DNA from: JACCWM01 sp040393065
Lineage (GTDB): Bacteria > Myxococcota_A > Bradymonadia > Bradymonadales > Bradymonadaceae
Assembly: GCA_040393065.1 (NCBI GenBank)
Contig: JBEBUW010000008.1
Span: 8,978 to 72,977, forward strand
Direction of reading: 5' to 3'
DNA: 64,000 bases
Shown here: positions 26,433 to 35,451 of the stretch, piece by piece
Numbering within the stretch: the first letter of the stretch is position 1
Layout: every line of letters begins with the position of its first letter
Notes under the pieces: generated by a model
The model's input: only the letters and a program-made list of their open reading frames with translations
What the model was told of the DNA's origin: nothing
Database searches by the model: none
Translations under genes and position numbers: made by a program

Positions 26433-29432
26433 ATGTTGCAACGTCCTATTTACGCCTACCATGAGCCGTCCAATACGTTCGCATTAGCGGGCGGATCGCG
26501 CACGATCTACCTCTGGAAGCTGGAGGATAGCGCAGATGTGGCAGGGCGCGAAGAAATTCGCCGTCCGCAGGCCGGTCGTTCGCCGGCAGCGACCTTACGG
26601 CTGCATAGTGAAAGTTTGCGGGGTTTGTTTTTTCAGGATGCAACGACGCTGATCGGGGTACATTCCTCGGGCAATGTTGCGGCCTGGCGGGTGGACTGGG
26701 ATCGCGGCGTATTTTTAGACGAACCGGTCTGGTTGCTGGATTTGCAGACGACGGTGACGGCTTTTGCCGCGCGCGCCTGGCAGGAGGGCGTGCCGTGGCG
26801 GATCGCGGTTGGAGGGGATCGGGGCCGGGTCTTTGTGCTGGATCAGCCTTTGCAACCCGACGTGGACAACACCCCTGCGCCAGCCAACTCGCCTGTTGTC
26901 TCGCTGGGACATGTGCACACCGAGGCGGTGATTTCGTTTGCCTTTGATGGAGATCGGATCGCTTCCGGCGCGCGGGATCGGATGGTGCATCTGTGGGTGA
27001 TGCCGACCGGAGCTCTGGCCGGGGAGTTTGGTGCGATCGGGTCGGGTGCGCAGCCAGAGGACGAGGAAACGCCGAGTGTGGCGACGAAAAGTCTGACGCA
27101 TGTGCAGGCGCTGGGCGGTTGTCAGGGATGGCCGCTGGCGCTGGGGTTTTCGCAAAACGGGCAAAAGCTCGCTGCCGGGTGCATGGATAACGGCCTGTAC
27201 TGCTGGAAGGTCGACGGAGTGTTTCTGGATACGCCGCCGCAGCATCTGGCGAGTTTTGTGCATGATGGCTGGGTGAGCGATGTGGCGTTTTCGCCGGATG
27301 ATTTGGTGCTGGCGACGGCGTGCTGGGATCATTCGGTGGGTTTGTTCGACGCCGAAAGTTTGATGGTGCGACATCATTTTCATCAGCATCGCGATTATGC
27401 GGTGAAGGTGTTGTTTGTGCCGGACACCGATGTGTTGTTGTCGGCCAGTTACGACCAGACGATTGCGGTGTGGGACTGGAAGAAGATGCGGCCGCTGGAT
27501 GTGCTGGTCGGGCATCGCGACTGGGTGGGGGACCTGGTGCTTTTGCGCGATGGCCTTGTGGCGGGCGTGACCAGTGATCACAGCGTGTGCGTGTGGTCGA
27601 CGCGGGACTGGCGTCTGGTGGAAATGCTCGGGCCGAGTCTGTACGGCGACTTTGCGCCGGTCGAATCCGTCGATCTCAGTGAATTCGTCGCCCTGACCCC
27701 CAACTCGCCAGATTCGCTTGCGCGCGAGGAGGAAGTTCCGGCGGAATCTATGGCGTCGTATGCGACGTTTTTGCCGGAAACCGTGCCGGTATTTGAAGAA
27801 GAGGGCGCCGCGCTGGTGGAGGAAATCGTGGCCGAGGCGGTGGGCCCGAAGACGGTGGAAGTCGCTTCGGCATCGCAGGTTCAGGCCGGTGAAAATCCCC
27901 TGGTGGTGGATGTGATCGATCTGATCCTCGATGCGTTTTCTGAATCCGAAGAATCGGAGCCGTTGTTTCTCGGGCCGGTGTCTTCTCCGCTGTTTGCGGA
28001 TTCGTCCTCGGATCGGTTGCGGGTGGCGATCGATGAGAAGGAGCCGGCCGGCGCGCTGACGGAGGAGAAATTTCAGTCGATTTTCGAAGCGATTGCGAAC
28101 GAAGACGCATACCTGATCAAACCCGAGCACAGGGAGATGGCGCGTGCGGCGGCGGAATCGATGCGTGAGTCTTCGCAAACGCGTGCGGTGGCAGCGGTGC
28201 CGGAGGGGATTGTGATGCGCGGTGAGGCAAAACCCTCGGAGGTTTCGGGTTTGTTTGGCTTGCCGGGTGTCTTGACACAAAATCCGTTCGAGAACATCGC
28301 GCCGACGCGGCTGGCGGCCGGTTTGAGTGCGGAGCGCAGCCAGGCAAAGGCGGAGGAAAGCCTTACGCGGGAACTGTACGAACATCATCTGGATGAAGAT
28401 CTGAGTGTGCCGGAGCTGGATTCTTCGGCAAGTCTGGCTTCGTCCTCGCAGATTCTGGTGGTGGAGGCCGAGCTGGAAGACATTCTGGGCGACGTGACCT
28501 GGAATGTGCCGGGGATGGGCATCGTGAAGCGTCGTCCGCAGGCGGAAGACGCGGAATATCAGCCATTTTTGCAGATTCGGACGCCGCATCGGGCCGGGGT
28601 GCGGGTCGGACTGTCGACGGCTGGCGAGAAGCTGCTCAGTGGAGGTGCGGGGCCGGAGGTGTGTGTCTGGCACAGCCGCGGGCAGCTCGAGTATCGCTTT
28701 TCATTGCCTTCCGAAGCCGGTGTGGGAAGCGTGGAGTTTCTGGCGGGCGGAACGATTGCCTGCGTGATGGGAACGGATCACAACGTGCATCTGTGGCTGT
28801 TGCCGCGCACGATGCTGGGGCGTCCGGGTCGTGCGTTGCATGCGGTGTTGAGCGGGCATCGCGGCGCTCTGACAAGCGCGGCGGTTCATACGGGCGGCCG
28901 TCTTTTGTTGACCGGCAGCCAGGATATGAGTGCGCGGCTGTGGTGCTTGAAAACCGGCACGTGTCTGGCGGTGTTGCGTGGGCACACGGGCGCGGTGACA
29001 GGGGTGGCGTTTGGGTCGCATGGTCCGGTGACGATTGGCAGCGATGGACGCGTGAATCTCTGGGACATGCACGGAACGCAGATCGATCAGCTGGATCTGG
29101 CGGTGCCGCTGCTGGGGCTGGCGAGTCTGGGTGGTGAGCTTTGCTGGGCGGCGGCCAGTGGCGCGGTGTACCGGATGCGCGAGGGCAGTACGCGGCCGAT
29201 GTGCTTGACCGGGCATTACGGGCAGGCACGCAGCGTGGCGTTTGGCGCGGATGGGTCGCTTGTGACGGCCGGCGAGGATGGCAAGGTTTTTGTGTACGGC
29301 GCCGGAGATGAGACGCCGCGACAGGAAATTGCGCTGCCGGATTCCATTGGTGAAGTGCGCCTGTCTGATAGCCTGCTCGTGGCTGCCTGCGAAGGCGGAA
29401 CGGTGTATTTATTTCGCCGCGGTTTTAAGTAA
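26433..29432 (+). CDS. Large WD40-repeat protein with acidic central region
   Basis: A 999-residue protein without signal peptide or membrane segment. WD40 repeats are visible in the N-terminal 415 residues (for example DRMVHLW, DNGLYCWK, WDHSVGLFD, DQTIAVWDW, DHSVCVW) and again at about 690-999 (GPEVCVW, DHNVHLW, SARLWCLKTGTCLAVL, GRVNLWDM, GKVFVYG). Between them is a low-complexity, Glu/Ala/Ser-rich stretch of about 280 residues. It may be a scaffold joining two propellers. No kinase, protease or other domain is present. The nearest neighbours do not suggest a role. Confidence 0.88.
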   Translation: MLQRPIYAYHEPSNTFALAGGSRTIYLWKLEDSADVAGREEIRRPQAGRSPAATLRLHSESLRGLFFQDATTLIGVHSSGNVAAWRVDWDRGVFLDEPVWLLDLQTTVTAFAARAWQEGVPWRIAVGGDRGRVFVLDQPLQPDVDNTPAPANSPVVSLGHVHTEAVISFAFDGDRIASGARDRMVHLWVMPTGALAGEFGAIGSGAQPEDEETPSVATKSLTHVQALGGCQGWPLALGFSQNGQKLAAGCMDNGLYCWKVDGVFLDTPPQHLASFVHDGWVSDVAFSPDDLVLATACWDHSVGLFDAESLMVRHHFHQHRDYAVKVLFVPDTDVLLSASYDQTIAVWDWKKMRPLDVLVGHRDWVGDLVLLRDGLVAGVTSDHSVCVWSTRDWRLVEMLGPSLYGDFAPVESVDLSEFVALTPNSPDSLAREEEVPAESMASYATFLPETVPVFEEEGAALVEEIVAEAVGPKTVEVASASQVQAGENPLVVDVIDLILDAFSESEESEPLFLGPVSSPLFADSSSDRLRVAIDEKEPAGALTEEKFQSIFEAIANEDAYLIKPEHREMARAAAESMRESSQTRAVAAVPEGIVMRGEAKPSEVSGLFGLPGVLTQNPFENIAPTRLAAGLSAERSQAKAEESLTRELYEHHLDEDLSVPELDSSASLASSSQILVVEAELEDILGDVTWNVPGMGIVKRRPQAEDAEYQPFLQIRTPHRAGVRVGLSTAGEKLLSGGAGPEVCVWHSRGQLEYRFSLPSEAGVGSVEFLAGGTIACVMGTDHNVHLWLLPRTMLGRPGRALHAVLSGHRGALTSAAVHTGGRLLLTGSQDMSARLWCLKTGTCLAVLRGHTGAVTGVAFGSHGPVTIGSDGRVNLWDMHGTQIDQLDLAVPLLGLASLGGELCWAAASGAVYRMREGSTRPMCLTGHYGQARSVAFGADGSLVTAGEDGKVFVYGAGDETPRQEIALPDSIGEVRLSDSLLVAACEGGTVYLFRRGFK

Positions 29433-29478
29433 AAACTGCTCATATTTCTTTTCTGAACTGTAAATTTCGAGTCATCTT

Positions 29479-30648
29479 ATGCATCGAATTTCTTTGTTTT
29501 CCGGGGTGCTATGCGCGCTCTGTGCGGTTTTTTCTGTGGTGTTCGGGTGGTCTTTTGAAGTTGCGCAGGCCAGTGCGCATCAAACGGCGTCGAGTACGTT
29601 GATGGTGCATGTGAAGCCGGAAACACGTGAGGTGGACCAGTTTATCTCGGTGGCCTCGCGTGATCTGGCGCATCATCTGGGGATGATCGAAGAAAACGAT
29701 ACACCGGAAATCGAGCAGCTTCGAGGGGCCCAAGATAAGCTCGTGGCGGCGCTCAGTGCGGAATTGACGGTGCGCAACAACGGGGCTGTGTGCGAGCCGG
29801 TGGAAGAAAAGCTGGTGATGCTGGAAACGCTGGCGGAACGGGTCAGCTTCCTGAAAACAGTGCGCTGTGCAGAAAATCTGGGCGAATTGGTCTTTGAGAA
29901 CCGGGTGATGCTGACAAGCGTGGGCGGGTATCGGCACTTCGGGCGGATTCAGCTCGGGGAGGAAGTGTTTACGACGGTTTTTGATACGAAGTTTCCGACG
30001 TACACGATGCAGGTTCACGGGGGCGGAGCGGCTGGCGCAGAGGCCGCAAGCGCAGGCGCAGACAGTGCCGGGACCGCAGCGAGTGTGAGCGCGTGGGATG
30101 TGTTCGTGCGGTATCTCTGGCAGGGATTGCTGCATATTTTGATCGGCCTGGATCACGTGTTGTTCGTGATCTGTTTGTTGTTCGCAGCGACGAATTTTAA
30201 GCGGCTTTTGCTGGTGGTGACTGCGTTTACGGTGGGGCATTCGATTACGTTGACGATCAGCGCGCTGGACTGGTTTACGCTGCCGGACACGGTGATCGAG
30301 CCGTTGATCGCGTTGTCGATCGCGTATGTTGCGGTGGAAATTTTGTATCGTCGCGGCAAGGACGTTCCGTATTTGTATCTGACGACGTTGTTTTTCGGGC
30401 TGATCCACGGCTTTGGTTTCTCGTATGTGTTGCGCGACGAAGTCGGATTGCCGACGCAGGCACTGTTGCCGGCGTTGTTTTCGTTCAATGCCGGGGTGGA
30501 AATCGGTCAGGTTGCGATCGTGGCGGTGTGCTTCCCGTTGCTGGGGCTGGTGCGTGGCCGGTCGTGGTATCCGCAGTTGGTGCGCGTGGTGAGTGCATTG
30601 ATTCTGGTATTGTCGGTGTACTGGCTGGTGACGCGCATTTTCGGGTAG
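29479..30648 (+). CDS. HupE/UreJ-like membrane protein
   Basis: A 389-residue protein with signal peptide (about 1-28), a soluble part of about 170 residues, and a C-terminal block of six hydrophobic segments from about residue 210. LLHILIGLDHVLFV and GHSITLTISAL and LIHGFGFSYVL carry the conserved His residues of the HupE/UreJ family, whose members are tied to nickel or cobalt supply to hydrogenases and ureases. No hydrogenase or urease gene is in the window. Many family members stand alone with this extracytoplasmic domain. Confidence 0.85.
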   Translation: MHRISLFSGVLCALCAVFSVVFGWSFEVAQASAHQTASSTLMVHVKPETREVDQFISVASRDLAHHLGMIEENDTPEIEQLRGAQDKLVAALSAELTVRNNGAVCEPVEEKLVMLETLAERVSFLKTVRCAENLGELVFENRVMLTSVGGYRHFGRIQLGEEVFTTVFDTKFPTYTMQVHGGGAAGAEAASAGADSAGTAASVSAWDVFVRYLWQGLLHILIGLDHVLFVICLLFAATNFKRLLLVVTAFTVGHSITLTISALDWFTLPDTVIEPLIALSIAYVAVEILYRRGKDVPYLYLTTLFFGLIHGFGFSYVLRDEVGLPTQALLPALFSFNAGVEIGQVAIVAVCFPLLGLVRGRSWYPQLVRVVSALILVLSVYWLVTRIFG

Positions 30649-30702
30649 GCGGCGGTCCTAAATCGACGATCGCTTTGCCGTACTTCTCGATTTATGATTC
30701 GC

Positions 30703-30870
30703 CGCTGGCGTTGGGTTTGGGTCGGGGAAAAATATGGGGTGGTTTGCGGTGTCGTGACCCACGGTTTCACCGTGGGCTAGCACGGACGCTGGCGTTGGGT
30801 TTGGGTCGGGGAAAAATATGGGGTGGTTTGCGGTGTCGTGACCCACGGTTTCACCGTGGGCTAGCACGGA
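30703..30870. repeat. 84-bp perfect tandem duplication with hairpins
   Basis: Two identical 84-bp copies (30703-30786 and 30787-30870), each with an inverted repeat CCCACGGT-TTC-ACCGTGGG (30758-30776 and 30842-30860). Further GC-rich inverted sequence follows to about 30910. Unit length is a multiple of three, and the minus strand stays open through it, but no gene was called. Inference: a REP-like palindromic element, or a mobile one. Confidence 0.85.
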
Positions 30871-30925
30871 CGCTGCGCTCCGCACGGGTTTCACCCGGCT
30901 CCGCGGGTGCAAGGGAGGTGTTGGG

Positions 30926-31180
30926 ATGGGGGGATGGAATGCAGAACAGGTGCACATCACCGGTGTGGTGGAGTTCTGGAATGCAGAACAGGTGCAGTTC
31001 GGTGGTGTGATGGAGTTCTGGAAATCAGAATGGGTGCAGTTCGGTGAAGTGATGGAGTTCTGGAAATCAGAATGGGGGCACATCACCGGTGTGATGGAGT
31101 TCTGGAAATCAGAATGGGTGCACATCGCCGGTGTGATGAAGTTCTGGAAATCAGAATCGGTGTCATTGGGTGAAGTGTAG
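30926..31180. repeat. 42-bp tandem array, six units
   Basis: Six imperfect copies of a 42-bp unit, open on the plus strand as an 84-codon frame with repeating 14-residue peptides such as VMEFWKSEWVQFGE, VMEFWKSEWGHITG and VMKFWKSESVSLGE. The first two units have a GCAGAACAGG variant and the last four AATCAGAATGG. The reverse strand is also open. No ribosome-binding site, signal or family supports translation, so it is treated as a minisatellite. Confidence 0.85.
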
Positions 31181-31269
31181 GTGTTCCGGGCGTATTGTTT
31201 CGGGGGAAGTTCTCGTATAGAGAAGTTGCCGCCCCGGGTCGGGCGAAATTTCTTATGCGGAGAGAAAAT

Positions 31270-32184
31270 ATGTCAATGCTTCATCAGCCGTATGGCTCGT
31301 TTATTGGGTCGGCGCCGTCGATGGATGGCGTGCGCAATGTTTTGTACGGGATGCCGATGGATTTTACGTGCTGTTTTCGGACGGGCACGCGGCTGGGGCC
31401 GAAGGAGATCCGGTATTTTTCGGACAATCTTGAGGTGTATTCGGTGGAGCAGGATCGCGAGCTTTCGGAGGATTCGTTTTTCGATGCGGGCGATGTGGAG
31501 CTGCCGTTTGGGAATCCGGCCGGGTCGTTGGATGCGATTGAGGCTGCGGTCGAGGAGATTCTGGCGGCCGGCAAGCGCCCGATCGGGCTGGGTGGTGAGC
31601 ACCTGGTGACGGCGGGGGTTGTCAGGGCGATCGGGCGGTATTTTCCGGACGTGGTGGTGTTGCATATCGATGCGCACTTTGATCTGCGGGAGGATTATGC
31701 CGGCGAGCCCTTGAGTCATGCCACGGCGCTGCGTCAGTGCTGGAATACGCTGGGGTTTTCGGAGAACGATCAGCCGGTGCGGCTTGTGCAGATGGGGATC
31801 CGCAGTGGTCCGGCGGAGGAGGCGCAGTTTGCGCGCAAGCATATTCCGCAGTTGCATCCGGACGGGGTGGACGAGGTGCGCCGACAGTTGGCGGAGCTGA
31901 GCGAGATGTGGGGCGATCGCCCGGTGTATTGCACGTTTGATATCGATGCGGTCGATCCGGCGTATGCGCCGGGGACGGGAACACCGGAGGCGGGCGGCCT
32001 GACGAGTCGGGAGGCGCTTGAAATTATGCGTCTGTTGCCGCGCTTTAATCTGGTGGGATTTGACCTGGTCGAGGTCAGTCCGCCGCTGGATACAAGCGGT
32101 ATTACGTCGGCGTTGGCGGCGAAGATGATTCGTGAGCTGCTGATTTCGCTGGATGTTGAAGACGAAAAACGAAGCAAACTATAA
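31270..32184 (+). CDS. speB: Agmatinase/arginase-family ureohydrolase
   Basis: A 304-residue manganese enzyme that removes urea from agmatine (or a similar guanidino compound). Metal ligands are in GGEHL, HIDAHFDLR and FDIDAVDPAYAPGTGTPEAGG (shown in part: DIDAVDPAYAPGTGTP). The start at 31270 was chosen because GGAGAGAAAAT precedes it; a longer frame from 31195 would add 25 residues unlike the family. It is followed 14 bases later by thiI. Agmatine as substrate is the best guess, but arginine, guanidinobutyrate or proclavaminate relatives are not excluded. Confidence 0.9.
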   Translation: MSMLHQPYGSFIGSAPSMDGVRNVLYGMPMDFTCCFRTGTRLGPKEIRYFSDNLEVYSVEQDRELSEDSFFDAGDVELPFGNPAGSLDAIEAAVEEILAAGKRPIGLGGEHLVTAGVVRAIGRYFPDVVVLHIDAHFDLREDYAGEPLSHATALRQCWNTLGFSENDQPVRLVQMGIRSGPAEEAQFARKHIPQLHPDGVDEVRRQLAELSEMWGDRPVYCTFDIDAVDPAYAPGTGTPEAGGLTSREALEIMRLLPRFNLVGFDLVEVSPPLDTSGITSALAAKMIRELLISLDVEDEKRSKL

Positions 32185-32198
32185 GAAGGTCGGTAGAA

Positions 32199-33692
32199 GT
32201 GAGCACGCTAGAACAGGAAAAAGACGGGAAAGATCGGCTGGTGATTGTGTTGCGTATGTCAGGCGATATCGGGACGAAATCGCCGGGCACGCGCAAGCAT
32301 TTTCGCAGGCGGCTGGTCGCGAATATCGAGGCGGCGCTTCGTGCGGAGAAGATCGCGTATCGGGTGGACGTGCAGTGGGACCGGCTGGACGTGGAAACCG
32401 ATGACGAGCGTGCGGTCGCGGTGTTGAGCCGTGTTTTCGGTGTTCAGAAGCTGCATTATTCGCGGGCTTATGCGTGGCAGGAACTGGAGGATATCGCGCG
32501 GCTCGGGGTGGAGCTGTTCGGGGGGGCGGTTGCTTCGGGGCGTCGTTTTTCGGTCGAGGCGCGGCGCGTGGGGGAGCGTTCGGAGATTGCGTTTACGTCG
32601 ATGGACGTCAAGCGTGCGCTGGGCTCGGCGCTGGTTGAGGCCGGTGGCAAGGTGGATTTAAGCGATCCGGAAATTCGGGTGGGCGTGGAGATTCGGCCTG
32701 GCGTGGCGTTTTTCTTTGATCGGGAAATCGCAGGGCCGGGTGGCTTGCCGACGGGCGTGGAGGGCAAGGCGTTGTCGTTGATGTCGGGCGGTTTTGACTC
32801 GGCTGTGGCGTCGTGGATGCTTTTGAAGCGCGGCGTGTCGCTGGATTTTTTGTTTTTTGACCTGGGTGGGCCGCCGCATCAGCGCGCAGCGCGGCGTGTG
32901 ACGCATGAGCTGACCAGGCTCTGGGCGCACGGCTACAGTCCGAAGCTGCACATTGTGGATTTTCGGCCGCTGGTTGCAGAAATGAAAGACAAGGTGGACG
33001 GGGGAACCTGGCAGCTTTTGCTCAAGCGGTTGATGGTGCGGGCCGGAGATCTGGTGGCGAAAGACGTGGGTTTGAGCGCGATGATTACCGGCGAGGCGCT
33101 GGGGCAGGTTTCTTCGCAGACGCTGTCGAATCTGGGGGCGATTTCCGGGCCGATTGAGACGCCGGTGTTTCGGCCGCTGCTCGGGTTTAATAAAGAGGAG
33201 ATCATTGATATTTCGCGGCGCATCGGAACGTATGAAATCTGTGCGGGTGTGCCCGAATTCTGTGCGCTGGGCGGAGGTAAACCGGTGATTCGTTCGACGG
33301 TGCGGTCGCTGGACGGGCATGAGGATATGCTCGATCCGGGCCTGTTGCCGATGCTGGTGGAGCACCGGCGTGTGCTTTCGTTCCGAGAGTTTTTAGAAGA
33401 GCCGGACGTTCAGGTAGAGGTCAACACGATTCCGGCCGGTGCGCTGGTGCTGGATTTGCGGAGCCGTTCGGCGTTCGAGGGCTGGAGTTATCCGGGGTCG
33501 GTGCATCTGGATTTTGATACTGCGATGGCCCAGTTTCAGTTTTTGCCGCGCGAGCCCAAATATTTGTTGTGCTGCGAGGTGGGACTGAAAAGCGCGTTTC
33601 TGGCGGAAACCCTGCGTAAGATGGGCTACACGACTTATAGTTTGCAGGGCGGATATCGTGCGCTTCGTAAGATGGCTAACGCATTGAAATGA
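32199..33692 (+). CDS. thiI: tRNA 4-thiouridine synthetase ThiI with rhodanese domain
   Basis: Adds sulfur to tRNA (4-thiouridine) and may feed sulfur to thiamine synthesis. The 497-residue protein has a THUMP region at about 60-170, the PP-loop motif SGGFDSAVAS at about 195, the synthetase domain, and a C-terminal rhodanese domain (VLDLRSRSAFEGWSYPGS, then CCEVGLKSA with the sulfur-carrying cysteine). The start is GTG with AGAAGG before it. Architecture is the same as in E. coli ThiI. Confidence 0.95.
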   Translation: MSTLEQEKDGKDRLVIVLRMSGDIGTKSPGTRKHFRRRLVANIEAALRAEKIAYRVDVQWDRLDVETDDERAVAVLSRVFGVQKLHYSRAYAWQELEDIARLGVELFGGAVASGRRFSVEARRVGERSEIAFTSMDVKRALGSALVEAGGKVDLSDPEIRVGVEIRPGVAFFFDREIAGPGGLPTGVEGKALSLMSGGFDSAVASWMLLKRGVSLDFLFFDLGGPPHQRAARRVTHELTRLWAHGYSPKLHIVDFRPLVAEMKDKVDGGTWQLLLKRLMVRAGDLVAKDVGLSAMITGEALGQVSSQTLSNLGAISGPIETPVFRPLLGFNKEEIIDISRRIGTYEICAGVPEFCALGGGKPVIRSTVRSLDGHEDMLDPGLLPMLVEHRRVLSFREFLEEPDVQVEVNTIPAGALVLDLRSRSAFEGWSYPGSVHLDFDTAMAQFQFLPREPKYLLCCEVGLKSAFLAETLRKMGYTTYSLQGGYRALRKMANALK

Positions 33693-33775
33693 TTAGATAG
33701 TTGGAAGTTCTGAGGTGGGGTTATATTTCTCTCTGTAAGTGGTCGGGTTGCTAAAAAATCCGATTGCGCACGAAC

Positions 33776-33798
33776 TCGCCGCGAATCCTTCGCGGCGA
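33776..33798. terminator. Hairpin after thiI
   Basis: A perfect 10-bp stem, TCGCCGCGAA with TTCGCGGCGA and loop TCC. Only a weak T-rich stretch follows, so it may stall rather than end transcription. It lies 84 bases after thiI and before the next gene's start. Confidence 0.55.
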
Positions 33799-33850
33799 TG
33801 TTTGGTAGCACGAGTCAGGTTTTTTGACGCAAGTACAGAGGGAGTACAGT

Positions 33851-34639
33851 ATGGTATCTATCCAGAAACGATCGAAAGGCTTGAGTGGAAGTGTGTTGGC
33901 AGCGTTTGTTGCAGCCGTCCTTCTGCTTGCCGGTTCATCTGTCAGTGCAAATTCTGGGAATCAACAGCTTCTGGCTGAGGGCGGAAATAAAAATAAGGTT
34001 GAAGAAACCGGCACGATGGGCAGCAGCCAGCAGGAATTTGAGAGCGATCCTTTTGGCGGCGGTCCGGTGTCCGATAAGATTCAGGACTATGCCACGTTTG
34101 TTCAAGACGAGTCGGTAGAATATACGACGAAGGGCCTGCAAGAGTTTGCAAAGGCTGCAGGGACCCTGATTGAGAAAGGAGAGGGCGAGCAGGCGCTGAA
34201 AGATCGCCATAAAGAGCTCGAGAACAGCGCAAAGAAAATAAAGGATGAAAAAGATCCTCAAATGCAGGCGCAGTTAGCGAGCCAGGCATTTAAAGATGCG
34301 TCGATGCTTTTGAGTGATATTCAGCAGCGTAATCATCCGCAGGCGTCTCAGGTGTCGCAGCAGGTTCAGGCAGCAGCGGACAAAATCACGGCGGATAAAC
34401 GTCTGGATATGCAGCTTGGCGAGGTTCAGGACTTCTTTATTGAGTCTGGGCGTGCGCTGAATCAGCTTTCCAGTGGTGGAGAAGGTATTGGTGGTGGACC
34501 GATGGAGGATGAGTCGCAGCCGGTGACGCCGGAAACGTCGACGCCGCCTGCAGTGCCTTCGGAGCCGGCTGAGCCGCTTACTCCGGAAGATCCGACCGGT
34601 GGTGGACCCTCGGATGGCACGGCTCCGCCTGCTTACTAA
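33851..34639 (+). CDS. Exported helical protein of unknown function
   Basis: A 262-residue exported protein. The N-terminus is a good signal peptide (VLAAFVAAVLLLAGSSVSA, then NSGNQQ). Residues about 60-205 are charged and helical, with long Lys/Glu/Gln-rich heptad-like runs (coiled coil likely); the end is a Pro/Glu/Thr-rich tail with GGGPSDGTAPP. A run GGGPVSDK and GGGPMED also appears. No family recognised. GGGAG precedes the ATG by seven bases; the frame's earlier start at 33824 would put nine polar residues ahead of the signal. Confidence 0.7.
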   Translation: MVSIQKRSKGLSGSVLAAFVAAVLLLAGSSVSANSGNQQLLAEGGNKNKVEETGTMGSSQQEFESDPFGGGPVSDKIQDYATFVQDESVEYTTKGLQEFAKAAGTLIEKGEGEQALKDRHKELENSAKKIKDEKDPQMQAQLASQAFKDASMLLSDIQQRNHPQASQVSQQVQAAADKITADKRLDMQLGEVQDFFIESGRALNQLSSGGEGIGGGPMEDESQPVTPETSTPPAVPSEPAEPLTPEDPTGGGPSDGTAPPAY

Positions 34640-34796
34640 TTCTGGAGAGAACTGGCCGCGATGGAGTGGAGATTTGCAGCTAGCCGATGTGGTCCATGCC
34701 TGCGAAGTCGTGCGCCAGTAAATCCAGGTAGTTTCCGGGTGTAATGAAGCCGTAAGTACAGAGCACGCGTAGTTTTTTCCGAGACTGGAAACGATG

Positions 34797-34844
34797 CCGG
34801 GCCGCCGCTTTTGCAGGAAATGCAAAAGATGGCGGCCCGGTTTT
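34797..34844 (+). terminator. Strong intrinsic terminator
   Basis: A long stem, CCGGGCCGCC (34797-34806) plus CTTTTGCA (34808-34815), loop GGAAA, TGCAAAAG and GGCGGCCCGG (34831-34840), followed by TTTT. It closes the exported-protein gene at 33851-34639, about 160 bases after its stop. Confidence 0.85.
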
Positions 34845-34915
34845 CTTGCGCACGCGACGAAGGCTGGTAGCGTGCTGTCGAGAAGTATTCTGGTTTTTGA
34901 TTGAGAAGACGAATT

Positions 34916-35425
34916 ATGACGCGTGTGATTTTGACAGTAGTGGTCGTTTCGGTGGTTTGTGCCATCGGCTACTACGTTTTTACACATCCGAATCTGGGGC
35001 AGGTCGAGCGGCTGAGCGAGGAGCTTGAGGTATTGAAGTCTCAAAATCGCGAGCTTGCCGAGCAGAATCAGGCGCTTGAGAAGAGAATTGTCGCGCTGCG
35101 TGATGATCCCAGGCTGGCGGAACGTCGTGCGCGGGAGACGGTGGGGCTTGCGCGGCCGGGGGAAATTATTTTTCAGTTTGAAGAGCCCGGTGAGGTTGTG
35201 CAGGTGCAGGTTCGGCTGCTGGTTCAGGCGGATAAGCTGGAACTGGCCGGAAAGGCGGTGGCACCGGCGGAGCTAGGGGCGGCGCTGGCGGCGCTGCGTA
35301 ATGAGATCCGTCGTGCGCGTTTGTCGGTGGTTTTTTCTAAGGACGCCGATGCGATTATGCGTCAGCGCGTACGAGATATTGTGGATGCTTCGCCGCTGGC
35401 GCCGGCTGAATATCTGGAAATGTAA
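34916..35425 (+). CDS. FtsB-like coiled-coil protein with added C-terminal domain
   Basis: A 169-residue bitopic membrane protein: one helix at about 6-24, then a coiled coil (VERLSEELEVLKSQNREL and onwards to about 65) that resembles FtsB/DivIC of the division complex, in which the helix and coil are usually followed by at most 40 residues. Here about 90 extra residues follow with the strand-helix-strand-helix pattern of a small domain, including LGAALAALRNEIRRARLSVVFSKDADAIMR (in part: FSKDADAIMR), faintly like the C-terminal domain of ExbD/TolR. Not tested. It ends 26 bases before the diguanylate cyclase gene. Confidence 0.65.
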   Translation: MTRVILTVVVVSVVCAIGYYVFTHPNLGQVERLSEELEVLKSQNRELAEQNQALEKRIVALRDDPRLAERRARETVGLARPGEIIFQFEEPGEVVQVQVRLLVQADKLELAGKAVAPAELGAALAALRNEIRRARLSVVFSKDADAIMRQRVRDIVDASPLAPAEYLEM

Positions 35426-35451
35426 ATTGTGTATTTGGTGAAGGTTTAACG

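Noticed and set aside
26715..28673. 652-codon frame on the minus strand
   Set aside because: Mirror of the WD40 gene; composition is Arg/His/Pro-rich as expected from a shadow frame.
30926..31180. 84-codon frame through the 42-bp repeats
   Set aside because: No ribosome-binding site, and both strands are open, as expected from a repeat with a period of 42.
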